From the NCBI RefSeq assembly GCF_026151205.1, contig NC_087078.1:19197765-19261764 (forward strand): a stretch of 64,000 bases of DNA, written 5' to 3'. The stretch's first letter is position 1, and every line of letters starts with the position of its first letter. The notes under the pieces are model-generated. The model was not told the origin of the DNA. It did not search any database and was given only the letters and a program-made list of their open reading frames with translations. Origin of the DNA: Bolinopsis microptera. Taxonomy: Eukaryota; Ctenophora; Tentaculata; Lobata; Bolinopsidae. Below, one piece after another: positions 10,701-22,286 of the stretch. The translations under genes were made by a program, and so were the position numbers.

Positions 10701-13700
10701 CGATGTCTTAAAAGCTCACTTACAATGTAAAAGTTAGAGCACTCTGCATAACAAAACAAACCAGCTTAGATCGCTAGTAAAATATTATTTATACAACCAG
10801 GCCAGCTCTGCTGTATATGCAGAAACAAAATCTAAACAAAATTACATATCTGTCAGACATGACTGTATTTGGCGGCTCTTATAAGGACATACAGTATCTT
10901 TGCAACTACGCCCTGCTACTACAGTATCTTTGCAACTACGCCCTGCTACTACAGTATCTTTGCAACTACGCCCTGCTACTACAGTATCTTTGCAACTACG
11001 CCCTGCTACTACAGTATCTTTGCAACTACGCCCTGCTACTACAGTATCTTTGCAACTACGCCCTGCTACTACAGTATCTTTGCAACTACGCCCTGCTACT
11101 ACAGTATCTTTGCAACTACGCCCTGCTACTACAGTATCTTTGCAACTACGCCCTGCTACTACAGTATCTTTGCAACTACGCCCTGCTACTACAGTATCTT
11201 TGCAACTACGCCCTGCTACTACAGTATCTTAGCAACTACGCCCTGCTACTACAGTATCTTTGCAACTACGCCCTGCTACTACAGTATCTTTGCAACTACG
11301 CCCTGCTACTACAGTATCTTAGCAACTACGCCCTGCTACTACAGTATCTTTGCAACTACGCCCTGCTACTACAGTATCTTAGCAACTACGCCCTGCTACT
11401 ACAGTATCTTTGCAACTACGCCCTGCTACTACAGTATCTTAGCAACTACGCCCTGCTACTACAGTATCTTTGCAACTACGCCCTGCTACTACAGTATCTT
11501 TGCAACTACGCCCTGCTACTACAGTATCTTAGCAACTACGCCCTGCTACTAGTAGTATCTTAGCAACTACGCCCTGCTACTACAGTATCTTTGCAACTAC
11601 GCCCTGCTACTACAGTATCTTTGCAACTACGCCCTGCTACTACAGTATCTTTGCAACTACGCCCTGCTACTACAGTATCTTAGCAACTACGCCCTGCTAC
11701 TACAGTATCTTTGCAACTACGCCCTGCTACTACAGTATCTTTGCAACTACGCCCTGCTACTACAGTATCTTTGCAACTACGCCCTGCTACTACAGTATCT
11801 TTGCAACTACGCCCTGCTACTACAGTATCTTTGCAACTACGCCCTGCTACTACAGTATCTTTGCAACTACGCCCTGCTACTACAGTATCTTTGCAACTAC
11901 GCCCTGCTACTACAGTATCTTTGCAACTACGCCCTGCTACTACAGTATCTTAGCAACTACGCCCTGATACTACAGTATCTTTGCAACTACGCCCTGCTAC
12001 TACAGTATCTTTGCAACTACGCCCTGCTACTACAGTATCTTTGCAACTACGCCCTGATACTACAGTATCTTTGCAACTACGCCCTGCTACTACAGTATTA
12101 GGACAATTCAAATCAAACCAGATATGGTAGACTTGGTGGTTCCGATAAAACTGTAGCTAGAAAACATGAAACGGATCATTAAAAGCTAAAAATAGATTTA
12201 AGTAGTGGCTGCAGAATGAGTAGAGGTTTCTACCACTAGCAGGAAATGGTGTCACGTGCCATTACGTGTGCGGTGTAAAGGGGGAGGGGGGGGGGGGTAT
12301 TGAGTATTTTTGAGAGTCCCGACGAAAATGGCCAAATTCTCATACTCACAAATTATTTTTGAGTATTTTTGAGAAAAGTTTCCAGGAGAGGCGAAAAACT
12401 CATTCTAAAAAATTGATTTTGAGTATTTTGAGTACCACATCGCACTAATACGAAGAATGATTTGGTACATCCCCCCCCCCCCCCCCCTGTACATTAGACA
12501 TGAAGTAACTTGAGCTGGTAAAAAGCTGGTCTTAACTTAGAGAATTGAACAACTTGGCAGTAGTGGACTTTTTGAGGAGGGGACACATGTTTTACGCACG
12601 TGACCTTTTTGTTAATGTTGGGCAGGATTGCAGATCGGGCGTTAAGTTTAAAAACGATTCAATTATAATAGTTAGGGCACGAATAGGATAAACTGCCCGA
12701 ATGAATTCGAAACAAAGGTTTCTCTTCAGGAATGTGTTGTCTATAGTCCCAGGAAATACCCCGAAATGTTTTCAGACTGAAACTGACGGGGAAATATAAG
12801 CAATATGAAAGAGGCGCTCATATGCCCCGACCTTAAAAGTCATAACTAAGTTTTGGAGGGTCTGTGGGTTGCAAAATAACTGCAATACTATATTATGTAA
12901 CCATTGGTTACCTTACCAATAATGGGAAAAATTCAGACCAAGTAGCAGATTCTCGTGCTCAACTGACAATAAATACATAATTGTCAGTATCTGTACAGAA
13001 GCAATTCAATGAACTACACACACGAGAGTTATTTTGTGCTATAGTAAACTGTATGCAGACAACAGCAATACATGTATGTAGACATCATGTGTCACCATGG
13101 CAACACAACATGTGTGTGCAGCTCAGCAGCTAGTGCAGTAGAAGCCGGAAGTGATTGTTTTCTTGTGTATCGCAGAGAGCAGTGCTATTTTCATACTTCG
13201 ATACATATTAACCTTATGTCGAAATTGAAGTTATACAGTGTAGTATAGCTGTTGATATTTATTTTGTAGCTTTCTACCTATGCAGCAAGGAAATTAAGGA
13301 CGAATTTACAGCAATAATAGCTTAAGATCGGACCATTGTGTTGGTCCGACGCTCAGCAACTACAGGATCCGACAAAACGAACATTTTGTTACAGTGAACA
13401 AGGAGACTGCCAGTGAATGAACAACTGGACTGATGCTGTTTCCCTGCATATATTCACCCAGCGTGACAATACCTGTGAGCCGGAGCCTAGAATGCAGCAT
13501 ACAAGATGGTCACTACCTAGAATACATATTGTTACAGCCAGACAGCAGTATTTGCAAAACCTTGTTAGGATCAAGTGAAACAACCGCGGCAGCAACCTTG
13601 GGAAAATCACATGAAGAACAAAACATGGAGCTTCACAATATTTTCAGGGTCCATTAGCTAATGAATATGGATGAAGCAGTCTTCACGCGATCTCTTGAAG

Positions 13701-14966
13701 TTTTGTAGTGTGTCTCTCCAGAAATAGTGAGACTTTTGTGCAGTTAATTGAAATACTACCGCACGTCTGCTTATCCCACAATGCTTTGGATATTTTTCGG
13801 ATGGAGACATACTTTTTAACAGCTCATGTAAATTTGCATACCTTTTAACAGGTTATAAAAATTGCAACACAAAATACCTGAATTTCAAAACACACAAGCA
13901 AGAATATTCACAAATTCTCAAACTCAAGGATTAACAAGATGAACTGTGTTGCCTGTTGAATTAGACTTAATCAGTAGTCAAAGAACGTTAATTTATACTT
14001 GAGATGTCAATGATTGATCGCGTATGTGATGCCGCTTGATGGCAACGGTTGCTAAAAGTCACTCACACGCAGGTCAGTATTTCAAAAATGAGATTGATTT
14101 ATTTTCATCAAATTAACTCATAGTTGTAGTCCAGGTGCTGTTAACAGTTAGTGGCTGCACAAATTGAGAAGCAGTGACTAGTGAGTAACCATTGCTTGAG
14201 TAGATCATAACATATCTTTTTAAGGGCAACTTTTGAGTTTAATTCGGGTTAACTTGTACAAACCTTGCTAAGTGTAGGAGGGGTAGCGTTTCCAAACAAA
14301 TATTAGTGGATAACACCAATTTTGAGGACGGCATTGAAAATTAACGGTGGGAAGTTCGAGCACCAAAATATGATAACACACATCAAAATTAAAAACTAAC
14401 CTCAATTTCACTTCGGTCCGTCAACATTCCTTTCCTGGTGAGGTACCTCTCAAGTTCATCCACAGACACATACCCATCCTTGTAGTAGTCGAGAGTGTAG
14501 AACAGTGCCGCCAACCTATCCTCATCTGCGAAGTACTCCGATATTCCCGGACTGCAAGAGTGATGAGGACTTAGTAAAGGTGTGAATAGAAAATATACGT
14601 TTATGGACAACCGAAATTATTAGATATTTAATCTCATTTAACATACACTGTCTGGCAGGATCTTGGTTTTAGGCAGAAATATCGATTTGTATGACATACC
14701 TACCGAGAGTGCTTAAAATTAATTATAATTAATTAATTAATGTCAGGTGTTAAAATAGATTTGTGTCCCTCACGCTTCCTTCGTCGAGTTTATAAGAGTC
14801 AAACTATTTACTATAGGTAAATTATTATTTATCATGTGGGCCATACAGTTAAACCCGCTCATTATTCATCTATAAAACTTATACTACTCATGAGTTTGGT
14901 ATCACAATTGAACATAAAATTTGTTAGTCGTTCACATATTACGTAATCAATATTTTAGCAATTTTT

Positions 14967-15003
<37 letters not shown>

Positions 15004-15419
15004 GGCAGATTACGTAATATAATAACGACCCCATGGTGGGCGGGCATTAACTTTATCTGAACAACATATGCGCGTAAAAAACGTACGTGCATGCGCGTTT
15101 TCAAAATGACTACTGATGTGAAAATTATGGTTTGGTTTCCGCGCCTTAATACTGGTACGGAAATATGATTGCCAAAAAGTGGTACAAGACTGTTCAGGAC
15201 AACGTGGGGTTATTTAACCTCACTGAAGATAAGAATCTGTGTTATGTACTCAGAACGATTTACTTAACAAAAAAGATTAGTCGGTAACATGGAAATATAA
15301 TTAAATGACAAGATAACACAGCATTAGAATATGATACGTATAAACTTACACTTCGGACCAATCGACAAGTGGTTTTACATGATCATTGGATCCGTTTTTG
15401 GCCATAAATGGGATATCGT
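7779..15419 (-). CDS. EF-hand protein, partial (three phase-compatible exons)
   Basis: Exons on the minus strand: 15350-15419, 14401-14551 and 7779-7925 (the last may extend upstream). Phases fit: the first ends in GT before gtaagt, the second starts with T (Val-Pro-Gly), the second ends phase 0 (gttagt), the third starts phase 0 after ctgcag and ends before gtaagt. The second and third each encode one EF-hand-like unit: RLAALFYTLDYYKDGYVSVD and RLETLFHTLDHNGDGFIDEH. The latter has the full DxNxDGxID calcium loop; the former (DYYKDGYVS) is weaker. They resemble the N-terminal EF-hands of mitochondrial Ca-dependent carriers (SCaMC), but no carrier domain was found to the left, so the family stays open. 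The 6.5-kb intron is long for this region, and it is possible that 7779-7925 belongs to a second gene starting near 8165. Confidence 0.5.
7925..7975 (-). repeat. Triplicated 21-bp splice-acceptor segment
   Basis: Reading the minus strand, three successive gcag-CACGTG junctions occur 21 bp apart just before the EF-hand exon (cactgcag, ccccgcag, cccctgcag, each followed by CACGTG). Twenty-one is a multiple of three, so using any of them would keep the frame and only add seven codons (HVQTP...). It is a small instance of the splice-junction duplication seen elsewhere in this window. Confidence 0.6.
8012..8110. repeat. Imperfect foldback sequence
   Basis: The inverted pair tataatacctccgc and gcggaggtattata lies about 70 bp apart. 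A second inverted pair (gggctgataat and attatcagccc) lies at about 8238-8303. Both are GC-richer than surroundings. They may be remnants of short hairpin elements; no coding capacity. Confidence 0.5.
8655..9158. repeat. 27/30-bp minisatellite with variable TAG run
   Basis: About eighteen copies of ggtttacatgtcatt plus a run of three to five TAG (or TTG-TAG) trinucleotides, giving 27- and 30-bp variants. Length variation is always in steps of three inside the TAG run. Open frames on both strands across the array are artefacts of this three-base periodicity. Confidence 0.95.
9159..10890. other. Intergenic, no gene recognised
   Basis: AT-rich. 10150-10255 holds a degenerate tract of tgtgtacactgtg / ataatgtg units (short tandem repeat). 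No coding exon identified. Confidence 0.5.
10892..12097. repeat. 30-bp minisatellite, about 40 copies
   Basis: A very homogeneous 30-bp unit. Variation is almost limited to ctttgc versus cttagc, plus one insertion near 11550 (ctactagtagt) and two gatact copies near the right end. Every unit has a 3' splice-site-like gctactacag. No neighbouring exon could be identified, so I cannot say whether this array is tied to a gene as others here are. The long frames of repeated YLCNYALLLQ or ATTPCYYSIF are not taken as proteins. Confidence 0.95.
12098..14400. other. Intron or intergenic, no gene recognised
   Basis: Lies in the large gap between the second and third EF-hand exons. Contains a poly-G run (about 12282-12298) and a poly-C run (about 12471-12487) that bracket an AT-rich core with repeated gagtatttttgag motifs; see findings. 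The rest shows no convincing exon. Confidence 0.4.
14969..15001. repeat. Poly-C homopolymer (about 33 C)
   Basis: An uninterrupted C run between the EF-hand exons. The exact length is likely unreliable in any assembly. See the finding on poly-C runs. Confidence 0.9.
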
Positions 15420-15842
15420 CTGCTGTTCTTCTGATGTTTTATAGCACTATTCTATCTTATTAGCTAGAGAGTAAGTTTGTTTGTCATTTAAATCAAACAT
15501 TTGGATGAACCTAATATTACTGCCGAGACAGATAAAATGAAGGAAAAAACTTACAAATTGTTCATTAAAACGCTGGAATAGAATAAGAACTGAAATAGAG
15601 AACCACAATATCAAATATCAGAGAATTCATCAAATTTGGGATGCAAAAAATACTAACTTAAATCTGTACAGAACTTGATAACAACTGGAGCCAGAAATAA
15701 AAACCAATCTCTTTGCAATATTAAACATCAAAACAGAAAACTATCAGATTGGGATGCAAACGATGCCAACAATCGACTTCAAAAACTGACGATAAATATT
15801 TACACCTATATTGCATAGAATTTCCGATATTTATCAAACATT
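15420..15842. other. Spacer between UROS and the EF-hand exons
   Basis: The 5' exon(s) of the EF-hand gene should be here or upstream of UROS: the exon at 15350-15419 begins phase 1 after agcag, so something precedes it. A donor-like AATTT-gtaagt near 15552 on the minus strand is a candidate but its phase does not fit simply. Nothing else seen. Confidence 0.35.
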
Positions 15843-16556
15843 TCACAAACTCTGTAATACATTCAAAACACCTGAAGGCGTGGGACGTTCACATATTCTG
15901 ATAATATAACCATCGCCAAATAACGCTGAAATACCAGCGGCAGTGCTTTTACCAAATGCCACAAGCACACACTCCTTTGTAAGTTTATCTTTTAACGTTC
16001 CAGCTGTAAATCCTACACCGGATGGGCTGAAGAAAACCACAGCTTGGAACGAATCCTTGTCAAGTAGAGAGGAGAGTTTATTATCAAAATCTTTCTGTTT
16101 TTCCACTTTGTAAACCACAACCTGCTTTAACTTAACATCGTTTTGACACAAAGTCTTTGGAATTATATCCAAAGCTTGGTTACCAGCATAAAATATCCAG
16201 GAGTAGTTTTGAGGGAAAGAGGAGAGGATAAGGTTGCAAAGAGCTGTCGCGTTATCAGCCCAAACAATCTTAACATTGTGATACTTTTCCGCATGTTCTC
16301 CAATGAGTTTAGCTGTGTTTGGTCCAACAACTGCCAATACTTTACCACTGACATCAATCCTGTTATTCACGATAAAACTGACACCATATTTGCTGGAAAT
16401 AATGATTCCTTGGTGGTTTGCAGTGCTTATATCAGAACTATCCCCCAAATCAAGAACTCTAGTTTGTAGGACGGGAAGGTTTGTTATCTTTATGTCATGT
16501 TCCGATAACAGGTCATCGTACCTTGTATCAGCGTCGTGTAGCAGTAAACACTTCAT
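15843..16556 (-). CDS. UROS: Uroporphyrinogen-III synthase
   Basis: 237 residues, single exon. The enzyme cyclises hydroxymethylbilane with inversion of ring D to give uroporphyrinogen III, the fourth step of haem synthesis, in the cytosol. The sequence shows the two-lobed HemD pattern: an N-terminal beta strand (MKCLLLHDAD), GIIISSKYGVSFI near residues 50-62, the lobe linker with VLAVVGPNTAKL (about 73-84), WIFYAGNQALDIIP (about 119-132), the conserved VVFFSPSGVGF (about 174-184), CVLVAFGKSTAAGI (about 196-209) and the C-terminal ERPTPSGVLNVL. Animal homologues run about 240-265 residues, so this is essentially complete. No intron, although neighbouring genes are split; it could be a compact native gene or an old retrocopy that stayed functional. 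Confidence 0.92.
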   Translation of the reverse strand: MKCLLLHDADTRYDDLLSEHDIKITNLPVLQTRVLDLGDSSDISTANHQGIIISSKYGVSFIVNNRIDVSGKVLAVVGPNTAKLIGEHAEKYHNVKIVWADNATALCNLILSSFPQNYSWIFYAGNQALDIIPKTLCQNDVKLKQVVVYKVEKQKDFDNKLSSLLDKDSFQAVVFFSPSGVGFTAGTLKDKLTKECVLVAFGKSTAAGISALFGDGYIIRICERPTPSGVLNVLQSL

Positions 16557-17379
16557 TCTTTACATTATCATGTCTCCACCACCATACAGTTTCGTGGACA
16601 TTCTTTTCATATATCAACTAAAATTAATTATATCAGAATTGAAATGATCAAGACGTGTGAGAATAAAAATTGGCAAATGATAATAATGAAATGTCTTAAC
16701 ATAATGTCATGTTAACGAAGATTGATGAGGGTTTCGTTTGAATCGATCGATTTCCCCCCAAATTTTGATAGTTAAACACAAGATTTTATAACTTCAAAAA
16801 TTGAGTGACACATGACACAGTGAAATCAATATTCAGTAAATGATAAATACCAAAGTAAAGGTGCTAATTAAGCAGTGACCATCCCAAAACGCTTTACTCT
16901 TATCTTGATTAATCTAATCAATCTCCGTTGCCAATATATTCTTTCGGCACCAATGTAATGTTTTGGTTCAGCCGAAATAAATTTTACTTTGATGTTTACA
17001 TAATGTTTCTCACTCCAGCTGTAGTCTGGTAGTGTTGAGTCTCATGAATATTTTTCTAGCTCTCTTTTTCCATGTTTTTGCCTCACAGGAGATATTGTGG
17101 TCTTTTTTATTGAATATAACTGTAATACATTGATGTAAAGTTTATTTGAATTTTGAAATAAAAAAATATCTCCAATAAATAATACAGTATCACCAAGATA
17201 CAAAGTTTAAAAGTTAAAAGATTGCTCCCACATTGAGTAATGAAATGAATTAAATTACCAACACGGACGATCGTATTTCTCTGAAGCAAAATTTACATCA
17301 CAAGAAGTTAAGTAAAAGTTCGAATTTTGCAATTGGAATAGACATATAATCTTCAGTCACGTGATATGACCACACGAGG
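16557..17379. other. Spacer between UROS and MED1
   Basis: AT-rich spacer, containing the promoter side of UROS and the 3' untranslated side of MED1 (both minus strand). Candidate poly(A) signals for MED1 (aataaa on the minus strand) occur at about 17141-17146. No exon seen. Confidence 0.45.
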
Positions 17380-20300
17380 TCACGTGTTACTATCATTCCC
17401 CTCACCACCCTGGTCATGTTCAGACTCACTCTTAATCTGTATCCCTGCTTGGAGAGCCGGCACAGGACTTTGTAAATTCGGCACACTACTTTGCAGTGCT
17501 GGCATGACTCGAGTCATGCGCGGCGCGGGTGATAAACACGGTATTATACCCAGTCCTCCTTGAGGGGACGATGAGTGTATTGGGGCAGGTTTTAGAGATG
17601 GTGGCCCGATGGGTCTCATGGGGTGTCTGATAGTGTTGTTAGATAGTCCACTCATGGGTGATAATACAGGAATACTTGGGACAACTGAATCACAGATCTT
17701 CACCAGCTTGGTGGGCTTTTTCAGCAGAGCTTCATCTCCATCACATCCAACGGGGCGTTTCCTCTTCTGAGCGATAATATCGGGTGGGCTTGGAATAGTT
17801 TTGAGAGAATCAGGCCCGAAAGGGCTGGACATGGTGGGCATGTGTCCCTGGGACATGGGAGGCGGTGTGAGCATTGGTCCGACGTCTGTAGGAACTGGGT
17901 TGTATTCAGAAAGAGAGCTCATAGCTTCACATTTTACTACAGTTGGAGGAGGACTAGCCACCTTCACAGAGCTCATATCGTAGTCTGACGAGATAACGGG
18001 AGATTCCTTTGTTTCTTGTTTGGGTTTCACGGGTTTGATGTTGTTTTTGTGGTGGTGGGTGAGGATCCTGAGTATACTATGCAGAGTCAGAGGAACAGAC
18101 AGGTATCTACTGGCAATCCCACTGAGAACTGATGTTTTCTGTGTGTCAGATGAGGATACGGCCACCACAGTTTCCGACCTGATCTGTGAGGAGAAGCTGG
18201 TCTGTGAGGAGAAGCTGGTCTGTGGTGAAATGTCCATGTTCATAACACAGAGCTGGGGTAGCTCGGGGTGAGCGAACACGAACTCGATGGAGCAGCCCGG
18301 TTGAAGGGTAATGTCAACTGTGGTCTGGTTGCAACATGTTGTTGTTGGGAGGTTGTCATGACAACTTAATATCAGCCTGTTGTAGACTGTTTGCTGTCGT
18401 AACATGTTGATAATCACTGGGACCTGTAAGTTGTTTAACAATATTTAGTTTTATATGACTAATAATGGAGGTGAAACGTGTTTTCTATAAATTAGATATA
18501 TTATATTATTATATTATTATATATTCATTTCATTTCATTGTACATATATATGACGCATAAATGTTAAAGCACACGGCATTTTCCTGACCATGGCTAAGAT
18601 AATTTCAATAATGTGTCCTCCAAACCTGGGATGGGTGTGAGAAGGGAATACGGTGAATTTCAACAGCTTTCTCATCGCCACTGCAGGGGAGGTAGTACAC
18701 GTGGTTCAGTTTGTTGTGTTTCAGAGACTTATCCTTGTTTTGCAGCACCTGGCTCAACCTGTAAACATGTTCATAATTACGTTACGAGTAGTATTAAAAA
18801 CAATAACGATCGTTATTTTCGTGAAACCAACCCGTTTAATCCAATAAAACAACGAAATTAATCTCCTTGGCCTAAGGCAAAAGAACAATGTCCCACAATA
18901 CCACAGAACAATGTGTCACAATACCACAGAACAATGTGTCACAATACCACAGAACAATGTCCACAATAACACAGAACAATTTCCACAATAACACAGAACA
19001 ATGTCCCACAATAACACAGAACAATGTCCCACAATAACACAGAACAATGTCCCACAATACCACAGAACAATGTCCCACAATACCACAGAACAATGTCCAC
19101 AATACCACAGAACAATGTCCCACAATACCACAGAACAATGTCCCACAATACCACAGAACAATGTGTCACATACCCCGCATTGTTGAGCAACAACTCCAGG
19201 AATGTGGTGGACACTGCCTCAACTTTAATGAGACTGTTGTTTCCTAGTTTCTTGAGGAGAGCGTTCATCTTAGATACGGTCATTACAAGGGGCCTACTTA
19301 GCCTCATTACAAATGTGGCTTCCACATATTCTGAAAAATACAACTCACGATGAGGAGATCAAATTATCTTGATCTAGATTATAAATAATTTTGGGCATCA
19401 TCCTTCTAAATTAAGAGAATATATTGAATTTACTTTTGTCAATTGGTCCCGCTGCTCACTAAACCAATAATTAAAAGAACAAATTAGGTAATATTACAAA
19501 CAGTACAGCGGGTTAACTTACCGGAATTAACTTTAAGGGACAACTGTTTAAACTCGTTGTTTCTGATAAACAAGTTTTGTGTTGGTAGTTGGTTGGTATT
19601 GGAACACTCCACTCCGATACTCACACTAGCTGACTCCTCCCCCAAAACATCACTCCCAGTCCCACTTTCTAGTTTCACTTTCACTTTCTCTTTCACTTTC
19701 TCTTTGGCTTTCACTTTGTTCTCACTGTTAATCAGTGACGTGTTGTGGAAGTACAGTATCTTGATGCCCATGCCACCACGTGACTTTATCACGTGACCAG
19801 TGTGGGTGTTGTTGATAGAGTAGGAGGTGGGAGGGTCTGGACTATTACTCATCACAATCAGGTCACTCTCCAGCGATCTGATCGATATATCGTATTTAGA
19901 ATTTATATACGAGGAATCATGATCATCAATATAGAGGCAGGTATAAATCGTTCATATTTGCAAAATTTATTGAGCAACAATATAATTGGACAAATTATTT
20001 TAAAAAACTGTGAAGAATGTTTTATCAAAAAACACATGTCCGTAACCAAACCTTAGAGCAGAAAACAGGATAGGTCGGACTCTGGGCTCCAAAGGAATGT
20101 TAAAAATGCTGATGAACCCCTTGAGGTGTTCCTGGAATTTGTTAAAGTCCCACTCGTTAAGCGTGTCCGCTATGTGGGGCTGGTCTTCTGGTTTTCCCTC
20201 CGTTACCAAACTCACTTTAGCTCCCGTACTCTGTGTTTAGTGGTAACGTTAGCAATCCAGGTATTCATATATTGGAGCTATTCACATATATATTGGGTAT

Positions 20301-21453
20301 TAAGTGCAAAATTCTGGGCGGGAAATCTGATAAACATGATATTATGTAAGCTGCAGCCTGCAAAACGAAGCCAGACACCAATCATATAAAAATGACAATG
20401 TGGGAACCAAAATCTTAATATGTCCCGGCTAAATGATAGTACAGCCACTGAAGTGACTACGGAAGCTTACCTCGGATTTGAAGTCGGACGACTGCCCGAA
20501 AGAGACATCCAGGTAAAACTCGTTAGCGTCAAAACTTATGTAACTTTTCAAATCGTCACCTTCTACGCACTTCAATCCTAGAGAAAAGTCAGTGTAATAG
20601 TCAAAATGTAGAAATTAAATTTTACACGACAAAATTTATGAATGATATCTATACTTTTAGAAATTTTTTCCTTTCGACGTTTGAGAATTGCAAATAGCTA
20701 CCCACTTACCTAGCGCCTGGCAGATATGCTGAATGGAAAGTTTCTTGGACTCCACAGTATCGCATTTGCTTGCTTTGTGGAGTTTTATCTTGTTTTCCAG
20801 TATATTCCTCTGTACGTGTTCTGAAGAAAGTTTCAGTAGTTTTATATTATTTATACCATTCGGTTCCACATGTCCAAAATGTTATAGTGTAAATGTTCAG
20901 CTGAAAAATAAACTTTAAAGCTTAGCTGTTATTGGTCAGTAGTAGTAGTAGTGGCCCGTCTATAAAGTATAACCTACTGTTATTGGACGCGGATAAGCCT
21001 ATCACGTCCTTGACCTTCATATTTCACATCAACTACTACTATTACTACTACTATTTCACATCAAGTGCGGTAAAATAATCAATTATTGGACCACAACTCC
21101 ACCCACCTGCTTTCAGTAAAGGTTTTAGCTTATCAATATAAGTCTGAAACTGTCTGTTCATACGTATTTCTTCAATCTTCATCTGCAGCTTATTGAAAAC
21201 TTGGCTCACCTGAATTTAAATTACATTGAACACAAAAATAAGTTCCGAAACCCTTTAATTTAATTATCTTCTTAAATAAATCTAAAGCAATGTAAACACA
21301 TTATCCAGAATATAGCTTTAATTATTCACTCACAAATGCAATATCCTGTTTAATACATCTCCGGGAGTACTCATGTTGGGTCTTGTTAGTTTTATAGTGG
21401 CAGATAACCTCACTAAGCTGATCAAAACACTCACCAACCGTTACACTCGACAT
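17380..21453 (-). CDS. MED1: Mediator of RNA polymerase II transcription subunit 1
   Basis: Nine exons on the minus strand: 21334-21453, 21107-21209, 20710-20820, 20471-20577, 20052-20230, 19522-19877, 19174-19330, 18626-18758, 17380-18423. All junctions are GT-AG, phases agree, and the total is 770 codons with stop. Homology to the MED1 N-terminal domain is seen throughout: EFYLDVSFGQ, WDFNKFQEHLKGFISIFNIP (human: FDEFSKHLKGLVNLYNLP), GGMGIKILYFHNTS, ATFVMRLSRP, HVYYLPCSGD and VPVIINMLRQQTVYNRLILS. The last exon is Pro/Ser-rich and disordered. The protein (769 aa) is about half the vertebrate length and lacks the long C-terminal Ser/Lys tail; I see no LxxLL box in the tail, only LELLL inside the folded domain. 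MED1 bridges activators to Mediator in the nucleus. Intron 7 carries a donor-derived minisatellite. Confidence 0.94.
18886..19173 (-). repeat. 23-bp minisatellite starting at the MED1 exon 7 splice donor
   Basis: About twelve copies. Read on the minus strand, the true donor is GCGGG|gtatgtgacacattgttc and the following units are gtattgtgacacattgttc or gtattgtgggacattgttc. So the first unit of the array coincides with the first 22 bases of intron 7, and every later unit repeats a donor-like tg|gtattgtg. Confidence 0.9.
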
Positions 21454-22286
21454 CTCCTAAATAAATAAAGTACATTTTATTCAGCACTTTATCGGTAAAT
21501 ATTTGATTCAGTTGTATAAGGAACTTTATATACAGATATATAAGATGACAGTCAAAGATTGAGTTTAGTTTACCTCATACAAATTTGAAAAAAGAAAACT
21601 TAAAGTTGAAACGAGTAAAATTATTGTAATATCTGACTAAATGAAATAACATAAAACAATTAAAATCATTACATGATATCTTTCGATGTAAAGTTTAATC
21701 ATTATATAAATAATTTGAGAGAAAACTGTTAGCCCTAATCTGATGCTTACATTCCTAAACCCCTGCTTACATTCCTAAACCCCTGCTTACATTCCTAAAC
21801 CCCTGCTTACATTCCTACACCCCTGCTTACATTCCTACACCCCTGCTTACATTCCTACACCCCTGCTTACATTCCTAAACCCCTGCTTACATTCCTACAC
21901 CCCTGCTTACATTCCTACACCCCTGCTTACATTCCTACACCCCTGCTTACATTCCTAAACCCCTGCTTACATTCCTAAACCCCTGCTTACATTCCTACAC
22001 CCCTGCTTACATTCCTACATCCCTGCTTACATTCCTACACCCCTGCTTACATTCCTAGACCCCTGCTTACATTCCTAAACCCCTGCTTACAGAACATACT
22101 GATACTTTATCTCATTAACAATTTAGATTTGTCTAAGTCTAACATGAACAAACAATTAGATCAAACTTATGAATTAATTATGCTTAAATAAGCCTGGCAT
22201 GATGACCAATAACTGCCTGATTAACAGGTATCATAATTTGAAGAAAACTAAAAAATGAAGTTTGTGTTCGACTTGAAACATAATTT
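21454..22286. other. Spacer between MED1 and KANSL2
   Basis: Separates the MED1 start from the KANSL2 stop on the same strand. It holds the 20-bp minisatellite below and otherwise AT-rich sequence, including candidate promoter DNA for MED1; no TATA-type element stands out. Confidence 0.45.
21746..22091. repeat. 20-bp minisatellite
   Basis: About seventeen copies of ccctgcttacattcctaaac with a frequent aaac/acac alternation and single tcat/tagac variants. It lies upstream of the MED1 start codon. No splice-junction relation seen. Confidence 0.95.

Noticed and set aside
10817-11953. 248-, 227- and 110-codon frames across the 30-bp array
   Set aside because: Tandem repeat with a multiple-of-three unit.
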